NCBI RefSeq assembly: GCF_004791165.1
Contig: NZ_SRUZ01000001.1
Location: 664,382 to 728,381, forward strand
Direction: 5' to 3'
From: Mesorhizobium sp. M8A.F.Ca.ET.218.01.1.1
GTDB taxonomy: Bacteria > Pseudomonadota > Alphaproteobacteria > Rhizobiales > Rhizobiaceae
DNA: 64,000 bases
Of this stretch, positions 1-7,775 are shown one piece after another (within the stretch, counting starts at the first letter, position 1; each line of letters starts with the position of its first letter). The notes beneath the pieces were generated by a model. It worked only from the letters and a program-made list of their open reading frames with translations, did not search any database and was not told where the DNA came from. The position numbers and the translations under genes were made by a program.

Positions 1-902
1 TTGGCGAGGAGCACAAATTCATCCGCCGCAAGGCCCTCGAGCCGGGCAAGGTGGCGCTGATCTCCGGCGGCGGCTCCGGCCACGAGCCGCTGCATGGCGG
101 CTTTGTCGGCCATGGCATGCTGGACGCCGCCTGTCCCGGCCAGGTGTTCACCTCGCCGACGCCGGACCAGATGCTGGCAGCCGCGCAAGCTGTCGACACC
201 GGCGCCGGCTGCCTGTTCATCGTCAAGAACTATGAGGGCGACGTGATGAATTTCGACATGGCGGCGGAGATGTCGGAAGGCGTCCTGCAGGTGGTGACCA
301 ATGACGACGTCGCCGTCGAGAATTCGTCCTATACGACCGGACGGCGCGGCGTCGCCGGCACATTGGTGGTGGAAAAGATCGTCGGCGCTGCCGCCGAGCA
401 CGGCCTGGCGTTGCCGGCGTTGAAGGCGCTGGGCGACCGCGTCAACGAGGCGACCCGCTCGATGGGCGTGGCACTGACCAGCGGCACCGTGCCGGCGGCC
501 GGCAAACCGACCTTCGACATCGGCGATGGCGAGATGGAATTCGGCGTCGGCATCCATGGCGAGCCCGGCCGCCGCCGCGACACCTTGAGGAGCGCCGATG
601 CGATCGCGCACGAGATCTGCGCCGCGATCCTGGGCGATCTCGGCGACAGGGCGAACGGCCCGGCGCTGCTGTTCGTCAACGGCTTCGGCGGCACGCCGCT
701 GATGGAGCTCTATTTGATGTACAACAGCGCCCGCCGGATTTTCGAGCAGCATGGCGTGACGATTGCCCGCTCGCTGGTTGGCACCTATGTCACCTCGCTC
801 GACATGGCCGGCTGCTCGGTCACGCTGACCCTGCTTGACGACGAATTGACGGGCTGGTGGGACGCACCTGTCCACACGGCGGCGCTGCGCTGGGGCATGT
901 AA
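1..902 (+). CDS. dhaK: Dihydroxyacetone kinase subunit DhaK (5' end outside window)
   Basis: The reading frame is already open at base 3, so the true start lies upstream. The product binds dihydroxyacetone and, with DhaL, phosphorylates it in the cytoplasm. The glycine-rich substrate loop GGGSGHEPLHGGFVGHG is near the left edge. The motif VGIHGEPGRRR holds the His that binds dihydroxyacetone covalently in the DhaK family. About 300 residues are visible, against a family norm near 330, so only about 30 are missing. No dhaL follows: the next gene, 70 bp downstream, is unrelated. Whether the phosphate donor is ATP or the PTS cannot be told from this fragment. Confidence 0.9.
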   Translation, partial: GEEHKFIRRKALEPGKVALISGGGSGHEPLHGGFVGHGMLDAACPGQVFTSPTPDQMLAAAQAVDTGAGCLFIVKNYEGDVMNFDMAAEMSEGVLQVVTNDDVAVENSSYTTGRRGVAGTLVVEKIVGAAAEHGLALPALKALGDRVNEATRSMGVALTSGTVPAAGKPTFDIGDGEMEFGVGIHGEPGRRRDTLRSADAIAHEICAAILGDLGDRANGPALLFVNGFGGTPLMELYLMYNSARRIFEQHGVTIARSLVGTYVTSLDMAGCSVTLTLLDDELTGWWDAPVHTAALRWGM

Positions 903-972
903 CGCTGGCTTCCCCTTGGCTTTTCTGCGACCATCCGGGCGATCCCGCTATCGGTAACACCTGTCCGGATTG

Positions 973-1995
973 ATGCTGCCATCCCTTACGCCCGCCGAGG
1001 AAAAGTTGCTGCTGCGCTTCGCCGACCCGGAGGCCGCGGCGGTCGAGGACAATTTGTCGGCAAAGGCGCTGTCGGCTCTGCTCGACAATGCCGAATTCCA
1101 CGGCGTCCTGCCGATCATGCTGCGCAAGCTCAGGGAGCGCGGCGACGCGCACCTTCCGTCGAACGCTGGCTTGCAGGACAAACTCGACGATCTGCGCCAG
1201 AAGGCGACGATCGCTACCGGCCAGTCGATGCTGCTGCAGTATCATGGCGACCGCATCATGAAGGGGATGGCGGCGGAAGGCATTCCAGCGCGGATCGTCA
1301 AGGGGCCGGTGTTCGCGCGAAAACTCTACCGTAACGCATCCGACCGGCCGTTCACCGACATCGACATCCTCGTCGAGCCCGCCAACCTTGCACGGGCAAA
1401 CCAGGTGATCGCGGCGTCAGGCTTCGAGCTTGGCAGCAACGAGGCGGAATCCTACCAGCTGCAGGAATTCAAATGGCTGGAAAAGGAGAATTCCAGCCTG
1501 CTGGTCGAGCTGCATGGCGACCTTGTGCACGACACCGGCATGCGTCGCCGCCTGTCGCTGGGGTTTCGCGAGCTGGGCATCATCGACGGCGAGGCTATGG
1601 ACACGCCGGCAGCCCTTTTGACGATCGCCATCGTGCATGCCGCCGGCGGGCATAAATTCCACCGGCTGCAGCTTTGTGTCGACGTGCTGCAAGGCGTACG
1701 CGCGCTGCGATCACCCGAATCGGAAGCCCGCCTGCTCGACGCCGCCCGCATGACCGGCATCGAACTCGAACTGGCGATCGTGCTCAACGTGACCGGCCGC
1801 CTGTTCGGCGAACCGCATGCGCTCGAACTTGCCGGGCGGATCAAACCCGACCTGTCGATACGGTTGGCCAAGAAGCTGATCACGACGAACACGCTGCTCA
1901 GAGTCAATTCCAGGGAGAAGATCGGCTCGCGCCTGCGCCGCGATGCCTTTCGCTGGATCCAGCGCCTGGCCAAGGCCAGGCCATACGCCGCTTGA
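973..1995 (+). CDS. Nucleotidyltransferase-family protein (NTP_transf_5 type), satellite lasso-tailoring module
   Basis: This is a 340-residue protein of the uncharacterised nucleotidyltransferase family often found next to PqqD-like, B2-like and HPr-kinase-like genes. The diagnostic stretch is IVKGPVFARKLY followed by R-x-FTDIDILV, residues about 110-135, which has the D-x-D metal-binding pattern of the nucleotidyltransferase fold. A TTG three bases upstream is an alternative start; I chose the ATG. Members of this family act with a kinase to modify the C-terminal Ser of some lasso peptides (pseudomycoidin type); transferring that role here is inference. It converges on the minus-strand kinase-B2-B1 operon with an 8 bp gap. 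A second family member lies at 25427-26557. Confidence 0.75.
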   Translation: MLPSLTPAEEKLLLRFADPEAAAVEDNLSAKALSALLDNAEFHGVLPIMLRKLRERGDAHLPSNAGLQDKLDDLRQKATIATGQSMLLQYHGDRIMKGMAAEGIPARIVKGPVFARKLYRNASDRPFTDIDILVEPANLARANQVIAASGFELGSNEAESYQLQEFKWLEKENSSLLVELHGDLVHDTGMRRRLSLGFRELGIIDGEAMDTPAALLTIAIVHAAGGHKFHRLQLCVDVLQGVRALRSPESEARLLDAARMTGIELELAIVLNVTGRLFGEPHALELAGRIKPDLSIRLAKKLITTNTLLRVNSREKIGSRLRRDAFRWIQRLAKARPYAA

Positions 1996-2003
1996 AGTGG
2001 CCG

Positions 2004-2987
2004 TCAGTCCCGTGATGTCAACGTGGCGCTTATCAGCGCCGCCGCATCGGCCGGGCGCGCGCCTACTTCCAGCGTGAAGGTCGGCACCGACGAGACCAGT
2101 CTGCCGATCGTCGCCAGCCGGCGCTTCTGCAGCGGCAGCAGGCCGGTCGCGCCGGTTCGGACGTTGTCCATCGCCAGCGCCACCATGGCGTCGGTCCTGG
2201 CCATCGGCACGAGCCGGGTCTCTTCGTCGGCGGATCGCGCGAGGTGCAGGAGCGCGGCCACCGGACGGGCGGTCGGGGTTTCGATTTTCACGATCCCGCC
2301 CAGCTTTTCCAGCGAAACAGCCTGTTCGCCATTGCGGTCCCAGGATGGCCCGAGGCATGGCGCCACCTGCGGGATCATTCGCGCGGTCTTCTCATGGATC
2401 TTGACGTGGCGTGGCAAACCCCAGGCAACCGGCGTGGCGCCAGCGACATTCAGGATCATGGCGTCGTCGGAGCACAGGCCGAAACCATGCGTTGCCAGGG
2501 CCAGCGAGGTCGTGGTCTTGCCGGTACCGCTCGGGGCATGGATCAGCACGACGGCATCCCGGCCCGGCAGCGTCAGGCCCGCGGTATGCAGCATATGCTG
2601 GCCGCCGGCATCGAGCGCGGCGTCCAGCATCAGCATCGACGGCGTCCAGGCGGCCTTGCTGTCGGGCACGATGCAAAGCCGAGCCCAGCCCTTCTCGCTG
2701 ATCTCGACGGTCTGGCGTCCTGGCAAGACCAGATGGACGCTGGCGCCGTGGGTGATCATCCGGCAGTAGCCGTCGTCCGGTATCTCGCCCTCGAAAACCA
2801 GGGATCCGGCGGGTGTCTCGTCCAATGCTTCCGCGTCGGCGATGTCGAAACGAAAATCCGCTTCGGTCGAACCTTCGACGCGCAGGCCGGCGAGCATCCT
2901 GTCGAAGTCTAGCCATAGTTCGGCCCGTTCGGCCGAAATGCCGAGCACCTGGCCGTTGAGATCATAGAAGACGCAAGGTCTGGTCAA
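2004..2987 (-). CDS. HPr-kinase-like P-loop protein (lasso-type kinase), satellite module
   Basis: This 327-residue protein resembles the catalytic domain of HPr kinase. Residues 151-158 form a Walker A loop, APSGTGKT, and the segment GLCSDDAMIL matches the HprK acidic DD motif. The roughly 140-residue N-terminal part is not recognisable. HprK-related proteins in clusters with PqqD-like and B2-like proteins include the enzyme that phosphorylates the C-terminal Ser of the lasso peptide paeninodin. The start is a TTG whose last two bases share the TGA stop of the upstream B2 gene, so translation is probably coupled. No precursor is encoded beside it, so its substrate may be the peptide encoded at 27067. 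Confidence 0.75.
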   Translation of the reverse strand: MTRPCVFYDLNGQVLGISAERAELWLDFDRMLAGLRVEGSTEADFRFDIADAEALDETPAGSLVFEGEIPDDGYCRMITHGASVHLVLPGRQTVEISEKGWARLCIVPDSKAAWTPSMLMLDAALDAGGQHMLHTAGLTLPGRDAVVLIHAPSGTGKTTTSLALATHGFGLCSDDAMILNVAGATPVAWGLPRHVKIHEKTARMIPQVAPCLGPSWDRNGEQAVSLEKLGGIVKIETPTARPVAALLHLARSADEETRLVPMARTDAMVALAMDNVRTGATGLLPLQKRRLATIGRLVSSVPTFTLEVGARPADAAALISATLTSRD

Positions 2988-3418
2988 GCGGGGCGCACCT
3001 TCGTGGCGCGGTCATGGTGGCGATAGATTTCGACCATGCCGGGAAGGCTGTGGCTGACCACCGGCCTGCCGTCGAGGCAGACCCAGCAATGCGCCGACAG
3101 CCGGGACGCTTGCAGCGACTTCGGATCGACGCCGAAACGCAACTCCGGATCGAAGCCGGCAAGGCGCAGGAAACGGTGGCCGAGCAGCCCTTCCCGCAGG
3201 CATCTGCGGTCACGCATCAGCCAGGGATGGCGGACAATGCGGTTGACGCGAGCGACAATGTAGGCGGCTGGCAAGCCACGATAGGGCGTCGGCGAGGCAA
3301 GCGGCGCCCATTCCAGCACCTCCTCGAAGCTGCGGTTGGCAATAAGGACCGGCATCAGCCGCGCGCTTGCCCAGAGATGGCAGCGGAACAAGGCGCGCAG
3401 GAGAGGACTGTCCGCCAT
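2984..3418 (-). CDS. Lasso peptide biosynthesis B2-type protein (transglutaminase-like fold), satellite module
   Basis: This short protein of 144 residues carries the B2 signature. A Cys near residue 73 (RRCLREG), a His near residue 110 (LSAHCWVCLDG) and an Asp six residues later form the expected Cys-His-Asp triad, with ELRFGVD between them. B2 proteins are cysteine proteases that cut the leader from lasso precursors when guided by a B1 (PqqD-like) protein. I chose the ATG at 3418, after an AAGGT-type ribosome site; a TTG one codon earlier is possible. It lies 12 bp after the B1 gene and overlaps the kinase gene. The call is firm for the family and weaker for actual lasso maturation, because no cyclase is nearby. 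Confidence 0.75.
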   Translation of the reverse strand: MADSPLLRALFRCHLWASARLMPVLIANRSFEEVLEWAPLASPTPYRGLPAAYIVARVNRIVRHPWLMRDRRCLREGLLGHRFLRLAGFDPELRFGVDPKSLQASRLSAHCWVCLDGRPVVSHSLPGMVEIYRHHDRATKVRPA

Positions 3419-3430
3419 CAAACAGTACCT

Positions 3431-3721
3431 TCAGCTATCAAGTCCCGGAGCGGCCAGAATGCCTTCCGAGACCAGATCGGCGGCCAGTGCCGCCATGTCC
3501 TCGTCAAGCGTGCCCTTGTCGACTTCGAACTCCTCGCAAAGCAGGCCGACGATCTGGCCGAGGCTGCGCGCGCCATCCACCTTGTCGAGAAAGGCTTCGG
3601 TCGTGCCGTTGCAGGTATAGAGCTGGCCGCTCCGGGCCAAAAGCACGACCGCGCCGTCGCCGACATGCTGGACCGAGGCATCTTCCGCCAATCTCAGAAC
3701 CGTTCCAGAGGCAATTTCCAT
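3431..3721 (-). CDS. PqqD-family RiPP recognition protein (B1 type), satellite module
   Basis: This protein of about 96 residues has the PqqD/RRE winged-helix pattern: an early strand (TVLRLAEDASVQHVGDGAVVLL), a Y-x-C-N-G-T turn, then F-L-x-K-V-D-G and a C-terminal helical half ending in LVSEGIL. PqqD-like proteins bind the leader of a ribosomally made peptide and present it to the modifying enzymes. ATG at 3721 is preceded by a purine-rich GGGG; an upstream TTG at 3733 in frame is possible. It is the first gene of the minus-strand set B1-B2-kinase. Its leader partner is not visible next to it. Confidence 0.7.
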   Translation of the reverse strand: MEIASGTVLRLAEDASVQHVGDGAVVLLARSGQLYTCNGTTEAFLDKVDGARSLGQIVGLLCEEFEVDKGTLDEDMAALAADLVSEGILAAPGLDS

Positions 3722-3950
3722 CACGAACCCCAAAAGCCATGCGAAACCCCGGAATGAGATAGCGCGGTGGTGGGGCTCTGTCTATCGACCGGCTGGGGGG
3801 ATGGCCCGCGCAGCTCTGTGTGAGCGACAGATCCTTGTCAGTCGCAACATCCATCCACAGCTGAAATCCTCCCAGCCGCCGGAATGACACGCTAGGCAAG
3901 CGCGTGGACCGGCAGGACCGTTGCTTTTCTTCCCTTAGGTAAGGTAAGAA

Positions 3951-3969
3951 CTCCCCGTATCTTGGGGAG
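3951..3969 (+). promoter_or_regulatory. Hairpin covering a Shine-Dalgarno sequence
   Basis: CTCCCC (3951-3956) and GGGGAG (3964-3969) are exact complements around a 7-base loop. GGGGAG is also the best ribosome-binding site for the ATG at 3977, so the stem would hide it. There is no T-run after the stem, which argues against a terminator. Confidence 0.35.
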
Positions 3970-3976
3970 ATAGGGT

Positions 3977-4093
3977 ATGCGTTACAATTGGGAGCGGGCT
4001 CCGACGACTTTCGAACGTCATCGAAAAGCGCTTGCGACAGCCATTTTGATCTTCGGCGGCGTCGGCCTCATGCTGGTGGCCTTGCCGATCTAG
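3977..4093 (+). CDS. Possible small single-span membrane protein
   Basis: A 38-codon frame that begins MRYNWERAP, continues with a basic stretch (FERHRKAL) and ends in a hydrophobic segment (ATAILIFGGVGLMLVALPI). It would be one membrane helix with the N-terminus inside. It has a strong ribosome site (GGGGAG, 7 bases before ATG) that lies in the right arm of a hairpin. I do not recognise a family. The strong ribosome site and clean hydrophobic segment favour a real gene; the small size keeps this tentative. Confidence 0.35.
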   Translation: MRYNWERAPTTFERHRKALATAILIFGGVGLMLVALPI

Positions 4094-4195
4094 CGTGATC
4101 GACTTTTGTCCAGCAAATACGGTTCTTTAGACGGCTATCGACGGGTTGCTCAGCGGGGTTGTCCGGTCACCGCGATGAAGCGGCGATCGCGCCCC

Positions 4196-4375
4196 TCAAA
4201 GCCCTGGCTGAAGCGCTGCACCAGCACAACGATCACCGCCGGCTTGCCGGCCGGTCTGTTTTTCATAGGATTCCGACAGGCTGTAGCCCGGCACGGCCTT
4301 GTCCTCATGCAGGGTCTTGAACCAGCACAATCGCGGGCCCTGCCGCGATACGCCACCGATGGTGCATTCGTTCAC
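4196..4375 (-). pseudogene. Possible gene remnant, unrecognised
   Basis: The minus strand carries a 59-codon frame from a GTG with protein-like composition (VNECTIGG, then LCWFKTLHEDKAVPG and YSLSESYEKQ). It is open upstream of the GTG for only about a dozen codons before a stop. After YEKQTGR a second frame continues with a plausible segment (VLVQRFSQGFEGRDRRF), as if a frameshift had split an older gene. No good ribosome site is visible. I cannot name it, and it may be chance. Confidence 0.2.
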
Positions 4376-4515
4376 CCCTCGATGGCGCGCTTCACGACAC
4401 CGCGCCTATCAGCTCAAGACGCGGCCAACTGAGACGAAAATGCAGGGAGACAACGCCCGAAGAAACAACATAGGCTACTGGCGAGGACGGCAGATGGTTC
4501 CTGGGGAGGATATGG

Positions 4516-6423
4516 ATGGCTTCACGCTATCACGAGGTCTATGACGGCTGGAAACGCGACCCGGAAAAATTCTGGGCCGACGCGGCCGAGGCCATCGACT
4601 GGTATTCGCCCTGGGACAAGGTGTTCGATGCAGCAGCCGGCGTCTATGGCCGCTGGTTCACCGGCGCGACCTGCAACACCTGCTACAACGCCCTAGACAG
4701 GCATGTCGCCGGCGGGCGGGCCGATCAGATCGCACTGATCCATGACAGCGCCATCACCGGAACGGTGAAGAAGTTCACCTATGCCGAACTCAAACGCGAA
4801 GTGGTGGCGCTGACCTCGGTGCTGAAGAACCGCGGTATCGGCAAGGGCGACCGCGTCATCATCTACATGCCGATGGTGGCGGAGGCGGCCATCGCCATGC
4901 TCGCCTGCGCCCGCATCGGCGCCGTGCATTCGGTCGTGTTCGGTGGCTTTGCCTCACATGAGCTTGCCACCCGCATCGACGACGCGAAGCCGAAACTGAT
5001 AATCTCGGCCTCCTGCGGCCTGGAGCCGGGCCGGGTCGTCGCCTACAAGCCGCTGCTCGACAAGGCGATCGAGATGTCCCGCCATAAGCCGGACGCCTGC
5101 CTGATCCTGCAGCGCGACCAGTTGCGCTGCGATTTGAAGGACCATTTCGACATCGACTATGCCGACGCGGTCGCCCGCGAACGGGCGGCCGGCGCCAATG
5201 TCGACTGCGTGCCGGTGCTGGCCACCGACCCGCTCTACATCATCTACACCTCGGGCACGACCGGCCAGCCCAAGGGCATCGTGCGCGACAATGGCGGCCA
5301 CATGGTCGCGCTGAAATGGACGATGGACAACGAGTTCGGCGTCAAGCCGGGAGAAGTATTCTGGGCAGCGTCCGATGTCGGCTGGGTGGTCGGGCATTCC
5401 TACATCGTCTACGGACCGCTGCTGCATGGCTGCACCAGCGTGCTCTTCGAAGGCAAGCCGATCGGCACGCCAGATGCCGGCACCTACTGGCGGGTGATCT
5501 CGGAGCACGGCGTGGTCGCGCTGTTCACCGCGCCGACCGCCTTCCGCGCCATCAAGGGACAGGACCCCAAGGGCGAGTTCGTGCCGAAATACGATCTGTC
5601 GAAATTCCGCACGCTGTTCCTCGCCGGCGAACGCGCCGACCCCGAAACCATCAAATGGGCGGAGCAAAAGCTCAACGTGCCGGTGGTCGACCATTGGTGG
5701 CAGACCGAGACCGGCTCGCCGATGACGATCAACCCCGCCGGGCTCGGCCTCTTGCCGGTAAAATACGGCTCGCCCGGGGTGCCGATGCCGGGCTACGACA
5801 TCCGCGTGCTCGACGATGCCGGCCATGAAGTGCCCCGCGGGACGCTGGGCAATGTCGTGGTCAAGCTGCCGCTGCCGGCCGGCTGCCTGCCAAGGCTATG
5901 GAATGCCGACGACCGCTTCCGCCAAGCCTATCTCGATGAGTTCCCCGGCTTCTACAAGACGGCCGATGCCGGCATGGTCGACGAGGACGGCTATCTCTAC
6001 GTGATGGCCCGCACCGACGACATCATCAACGTCGCCGGCCACCGGCTGTCGACCGGCGCGATGGAAGAGGTGCTGGCCGCCCATCCCGACGTCGCCGAAT
6101 GTGCCGTCGTCGGCATCGCCGACGCGATGAAGGGGCAAATTCCGCTCGGCTTGGTGGTGCTGAACGCCGGTGTCGCGCGCGACGGCGGCGCCATCGAGAA
6201 GGAGGTCGTCGCGCTGGTGCGCGAGCGCATCGGCCCGGTCGCCGCCTTCAAGACGGTGATAACGATCAAGCGGCTGCCCAAGACACGGTCGGGCAAGATC
6301 CTGCGCGGCACCATTCAGAAGATCGCCGACAAGGAAGCGTGGACGATGCCGGCGACCATCGACGACCCCGCCATCCTCGAGGAAATCACGGCGGCTCTGA
6401 AGGCGCGCGGTATCGGCGTCTGA
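4516..6423 (+). CDS. prpE: Propionyl-CoA synthetase (acyl-CoA synthetase, AMP-forming)
   Basis: The 635-residue enzyme activates propionate (and probably acetate) to its CoA thioester through an acyl-adenylate. The ATP loop YTSGTTGQPKG is at residues about 242-252, WWQTETG follows in the middle, and the C-terminal lid contains LPKTRSGKILRG. In that lid Lys 594 is the conserved catalytic and regulatory lysine of the family. The N-terminal NTCYNALDRHV is typical of PrpE rather than Acs. Length matches the PrpE norm near 630. GGGGAGG lies 6 bases before the ATG. It stands alone; no methylcitrate or methylmalonyl genes are next to it. Confidence 0.92.
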   Translation: MASRYHEVYDGWKRDPEKFWADAAEAIDWYSPWDKVFDAAAGVYGRWFTGATCNTCYNALDRHVAGGRADQIALIHDSAITGTVKKFTYAELKREVVALTSVLKNRGIGKGDRVIIYMPMVAEAAIAMLACARIGAVHSVVFGGFASHELATRIDDAKPKLIISASCGLEPGRVVAYKPLLDKAIEMSRHKPDACLILQRDQLRCDLKDHFDIDYADAVARERAAGANVDCVPVLATDPLYIIYTSGTTGQPKGIVRDNGGHMVALKWTMDNEFGVKPGEVFWAASDVGWVVGHSYIVYGPLLHGCTSVLFEGKPIGTPDAGTYWRVISEHGVVALFTAPTAFRAIKGQDPKGEFVPKYDLSKFRTLFLAGERADPETIKWAEQKLNVPVVDHWWQTETGSPMTINPAGLGLLPVKYGSPGVPMPGYDIRVLDDAGHEVPRGTLGNVVVKLPLPAGCLPRLWNADDRFRQAYLDEFPGFYKTADAGMVDEDGYLYVMARTDDIINVAGHRLSTGAMEEVLAAHPDVAECAVVGIADAMKGQIPLGLVVLNAGVARDGGAIEKEVVALVRERIGPVAAFKTVITIKRLPKTRSGKILRGTIQKIADKEAWTMPATIDDPAILEEITAALKARGIGV

Positions 6424-6493
6424 GGAGCACTGCCGGCAGATGAGTGGAGATTCAGTTCCGCGATGTTGCGGCGCGGCGAACTTTGTGATGGAC

Positions 6494-6522
6494 GCATCGC
6501 ACAATCGTTGATTGTGCGATGC
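6494..6522 (+). promoter_or_regulatory. Perfect 13-bp inverted repeat upstream of the acyltransferase
   Basis: GCATCGCACAATC (6494-6506) and GATTGTGCGATGC (6510-6522) are exact reverse complements with a 3-base GTT loop. No T-run follows on either side. The right arm runs into a copy of the TTGC/GCAA-type box (TTGTGCGATGCAACAT, 6512-6527), 43 bp before the acyltransferase ATG. It could be a regulator-binding site or an RNA hairpin between prpE and the next gene. Confidence 0.5.
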
Positions 6523-6569
6523 AACATTCCGACTTACAGTTCGCGTGGGGGGCCATTCGATGGGATCGC

Positions 6570-7652
6570 ATGGCTCAGCAGAAAACAACGTTCGGCGGCA
6601 TCGACATCCTGCGGTTTCTCGCCGCCGTGCTGGTCATGGTCTACCACTACGGCTTCTGGGTGTGGGCCTATCCCGACGGCATCTCGGCGCAAGCGACCGG
6701 CGGCGTTCCGGCGCAACCTGGTATCGGCGCCTGGGTCGAATCCGGCTGGGTCGGCGTCGAGATCTTCTTCGTCATCAGTGGTTTCGTCATTGCCTTCAGC
6801 GCCGAGAATTCGACGCCGCTGCGGTTCTTCGAGGCAAGGGTCAAAAGGCTGGCGCCGGCGGTGTGGATCTGTGCGCCGATCACCGCGGCGCTGCTGTTGC
6901 TCATCGGCTTGAGCTGGCCGACCGACGCGGTGGTAAGGCTCGCCCGGACGGCCCTGTTCGCGCCCTATGGTCCGTGGGTGGACAGCGTCTACTGGACGCT
7001 CGGCATCGAGATCGCCTTCTACGCCGTCGTCTGGGTGCTGTTGCGGCTCGGCCGCTTCCATCTGATGGAAGCGGTTGCCATCGTCATCGGCCTGGTCAGC
7101 ACGCTGTTCTGGTGCCTGTACTATCCGCTCGGCTGGTCGGACTTCGCCGAGACGCGCTGGCTGCAGCTCATCCTGGTGCATCATGGCTGTTTCTTCGCGG
7201 TCGGCGTGCTCATCTGGCTGATGCGGTTCAAGGCGGTGACGCCTTCGCGCCTTGGCTTCTGCCTGCTGTTCCTCGGCGGCGGCGTGCTGCAGATCGCCAG
7301 TTCCGTCGACGTCCACAGCATCAAGGTCGGAGCCATGATGCCCTACGCACCGCCAATCCTGATCTTCCTCGTGGCCATCGCGCTGATGGCATGGTCCCTC
7401 AGGCTCGACCTCAGCTGGAGCGGCTGGCGCCGGATAGGCCTGATGACCTATCCGCTCTATCTGATCCACGACGTCATCGGCGCGGCGATGCTCGGCGCCA
7501 TGGTCCGCGCCGGGCTGCCATATCTCTTCTCGATGGCGATGGTCGCCGCGACCATGATCGCGGCGAGCTGGCTGGTGGCGACCGAAGCCGAGCCGCGCAT
7601 CCGGCTACTGCTCGACCACACGGTTTTCCGCTACCGGCTTAAGGCAGCGTAG
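6570..7652 (+). CDS. Acyltransferase 3 family membrane protein, ExoH/ExoZ-like
   Basis: This protein of 360 residues has about ten hydrophobic helices and the N-terminal pattern GGIDILRFLAAVLVMVYHY, whose His is the catalytic residue of the acyltransferase-3 family. The later EIFFVISGFVIAF segment is also typical. In rhizobia such enzymes (ExoZ acetyl, ExoH succinyl) decorate succinoglycan subunits at the inner membrane. Its position beside exoP supports that role; which acyl group it carries is not visible. An in-frame start at 6519 exists, but 6570 places the family motif at the usual distance. A TTGC/GCAA-type box ends 43 bp upstream. Confidence 0.85.
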   Translation: MAQQKTTFGGIDILRFLAAVLVMVYHYGFWVWAYPDGISAQATGGVPAQPGIGAWVESGWVGVEIFFVISGFVIAFSAENSTPLRFFEARVKRLAPAVWICAPITAALLLLIGLSWPTDAVVRLARTALFAPYGPWVDSVYWTLGIEIAFYAVVWVLLRLGRFHLMEAVAIVIGLVSTLFWCLYYPLGWSDFAETRWLQLILVHHGCFFAVGVLIWLMRFKAVTPSRLGFCLLFLGGGVLQIASSVDVHSIKVGAMMPYAPPILIFLVAIALMAWSLRLDLSWSGWRRIGLMTYPLYLIHDVIGAAMLGAMVRAGLPYLFSMAMVAATMIAASWLVATEAEPRIRLLLDHTVFRYRLKAA

Positions 7653-7775
7653 CCGTCCAGCTTCGCCGCCGCGCTTCTTGTCCAGCCGCATAAAGGCGGC
7701 GACAGACGGAACTTTGCGTAGTCTCGAAACAAGAAGCGCAGCGCGCTCTCAGGAGATGGTAGGCAACGGCCTATC

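Larger units (their letters stand above)
3734..4515. other. Intergenic region between the satellite module and prpE
   Basis: About 780 bp with no confident gene. It holds a possible 38-residue membrane peptide (3977-4093) with a hairpin over its ribosome site, a possible gene remnant on the minus strand (4196-4375), and the segment TCGCAACATCC near 3840, which matches half of the TTGC/GCAA box described elsewhere. I looked here for a lasso precursor (Y-x2-P-x-L leader) serving the adjacent B1-B2-kinase genes and found none on either strand. Confidence 0.6.

Noticed and set aside
3734..3976. Search for a lasso precursor next to the satellite B1-B2-kinase genes
   Set aside because: No short frame with Tyr-x2-Pro-x-Leu and a Thr at -2 was found on either strand.
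4106..4432. A 108-codon plus-strand frame before prpE
   Set aside because: No ribosome site and random-looking composition; the opposite strand has more protein-like sequence.
6494..6522. The perfect inverted repeat as terminator of prpE
   Set aside because: No T-run follows on either strand, so a simple rho-independent terminator is unlikely.
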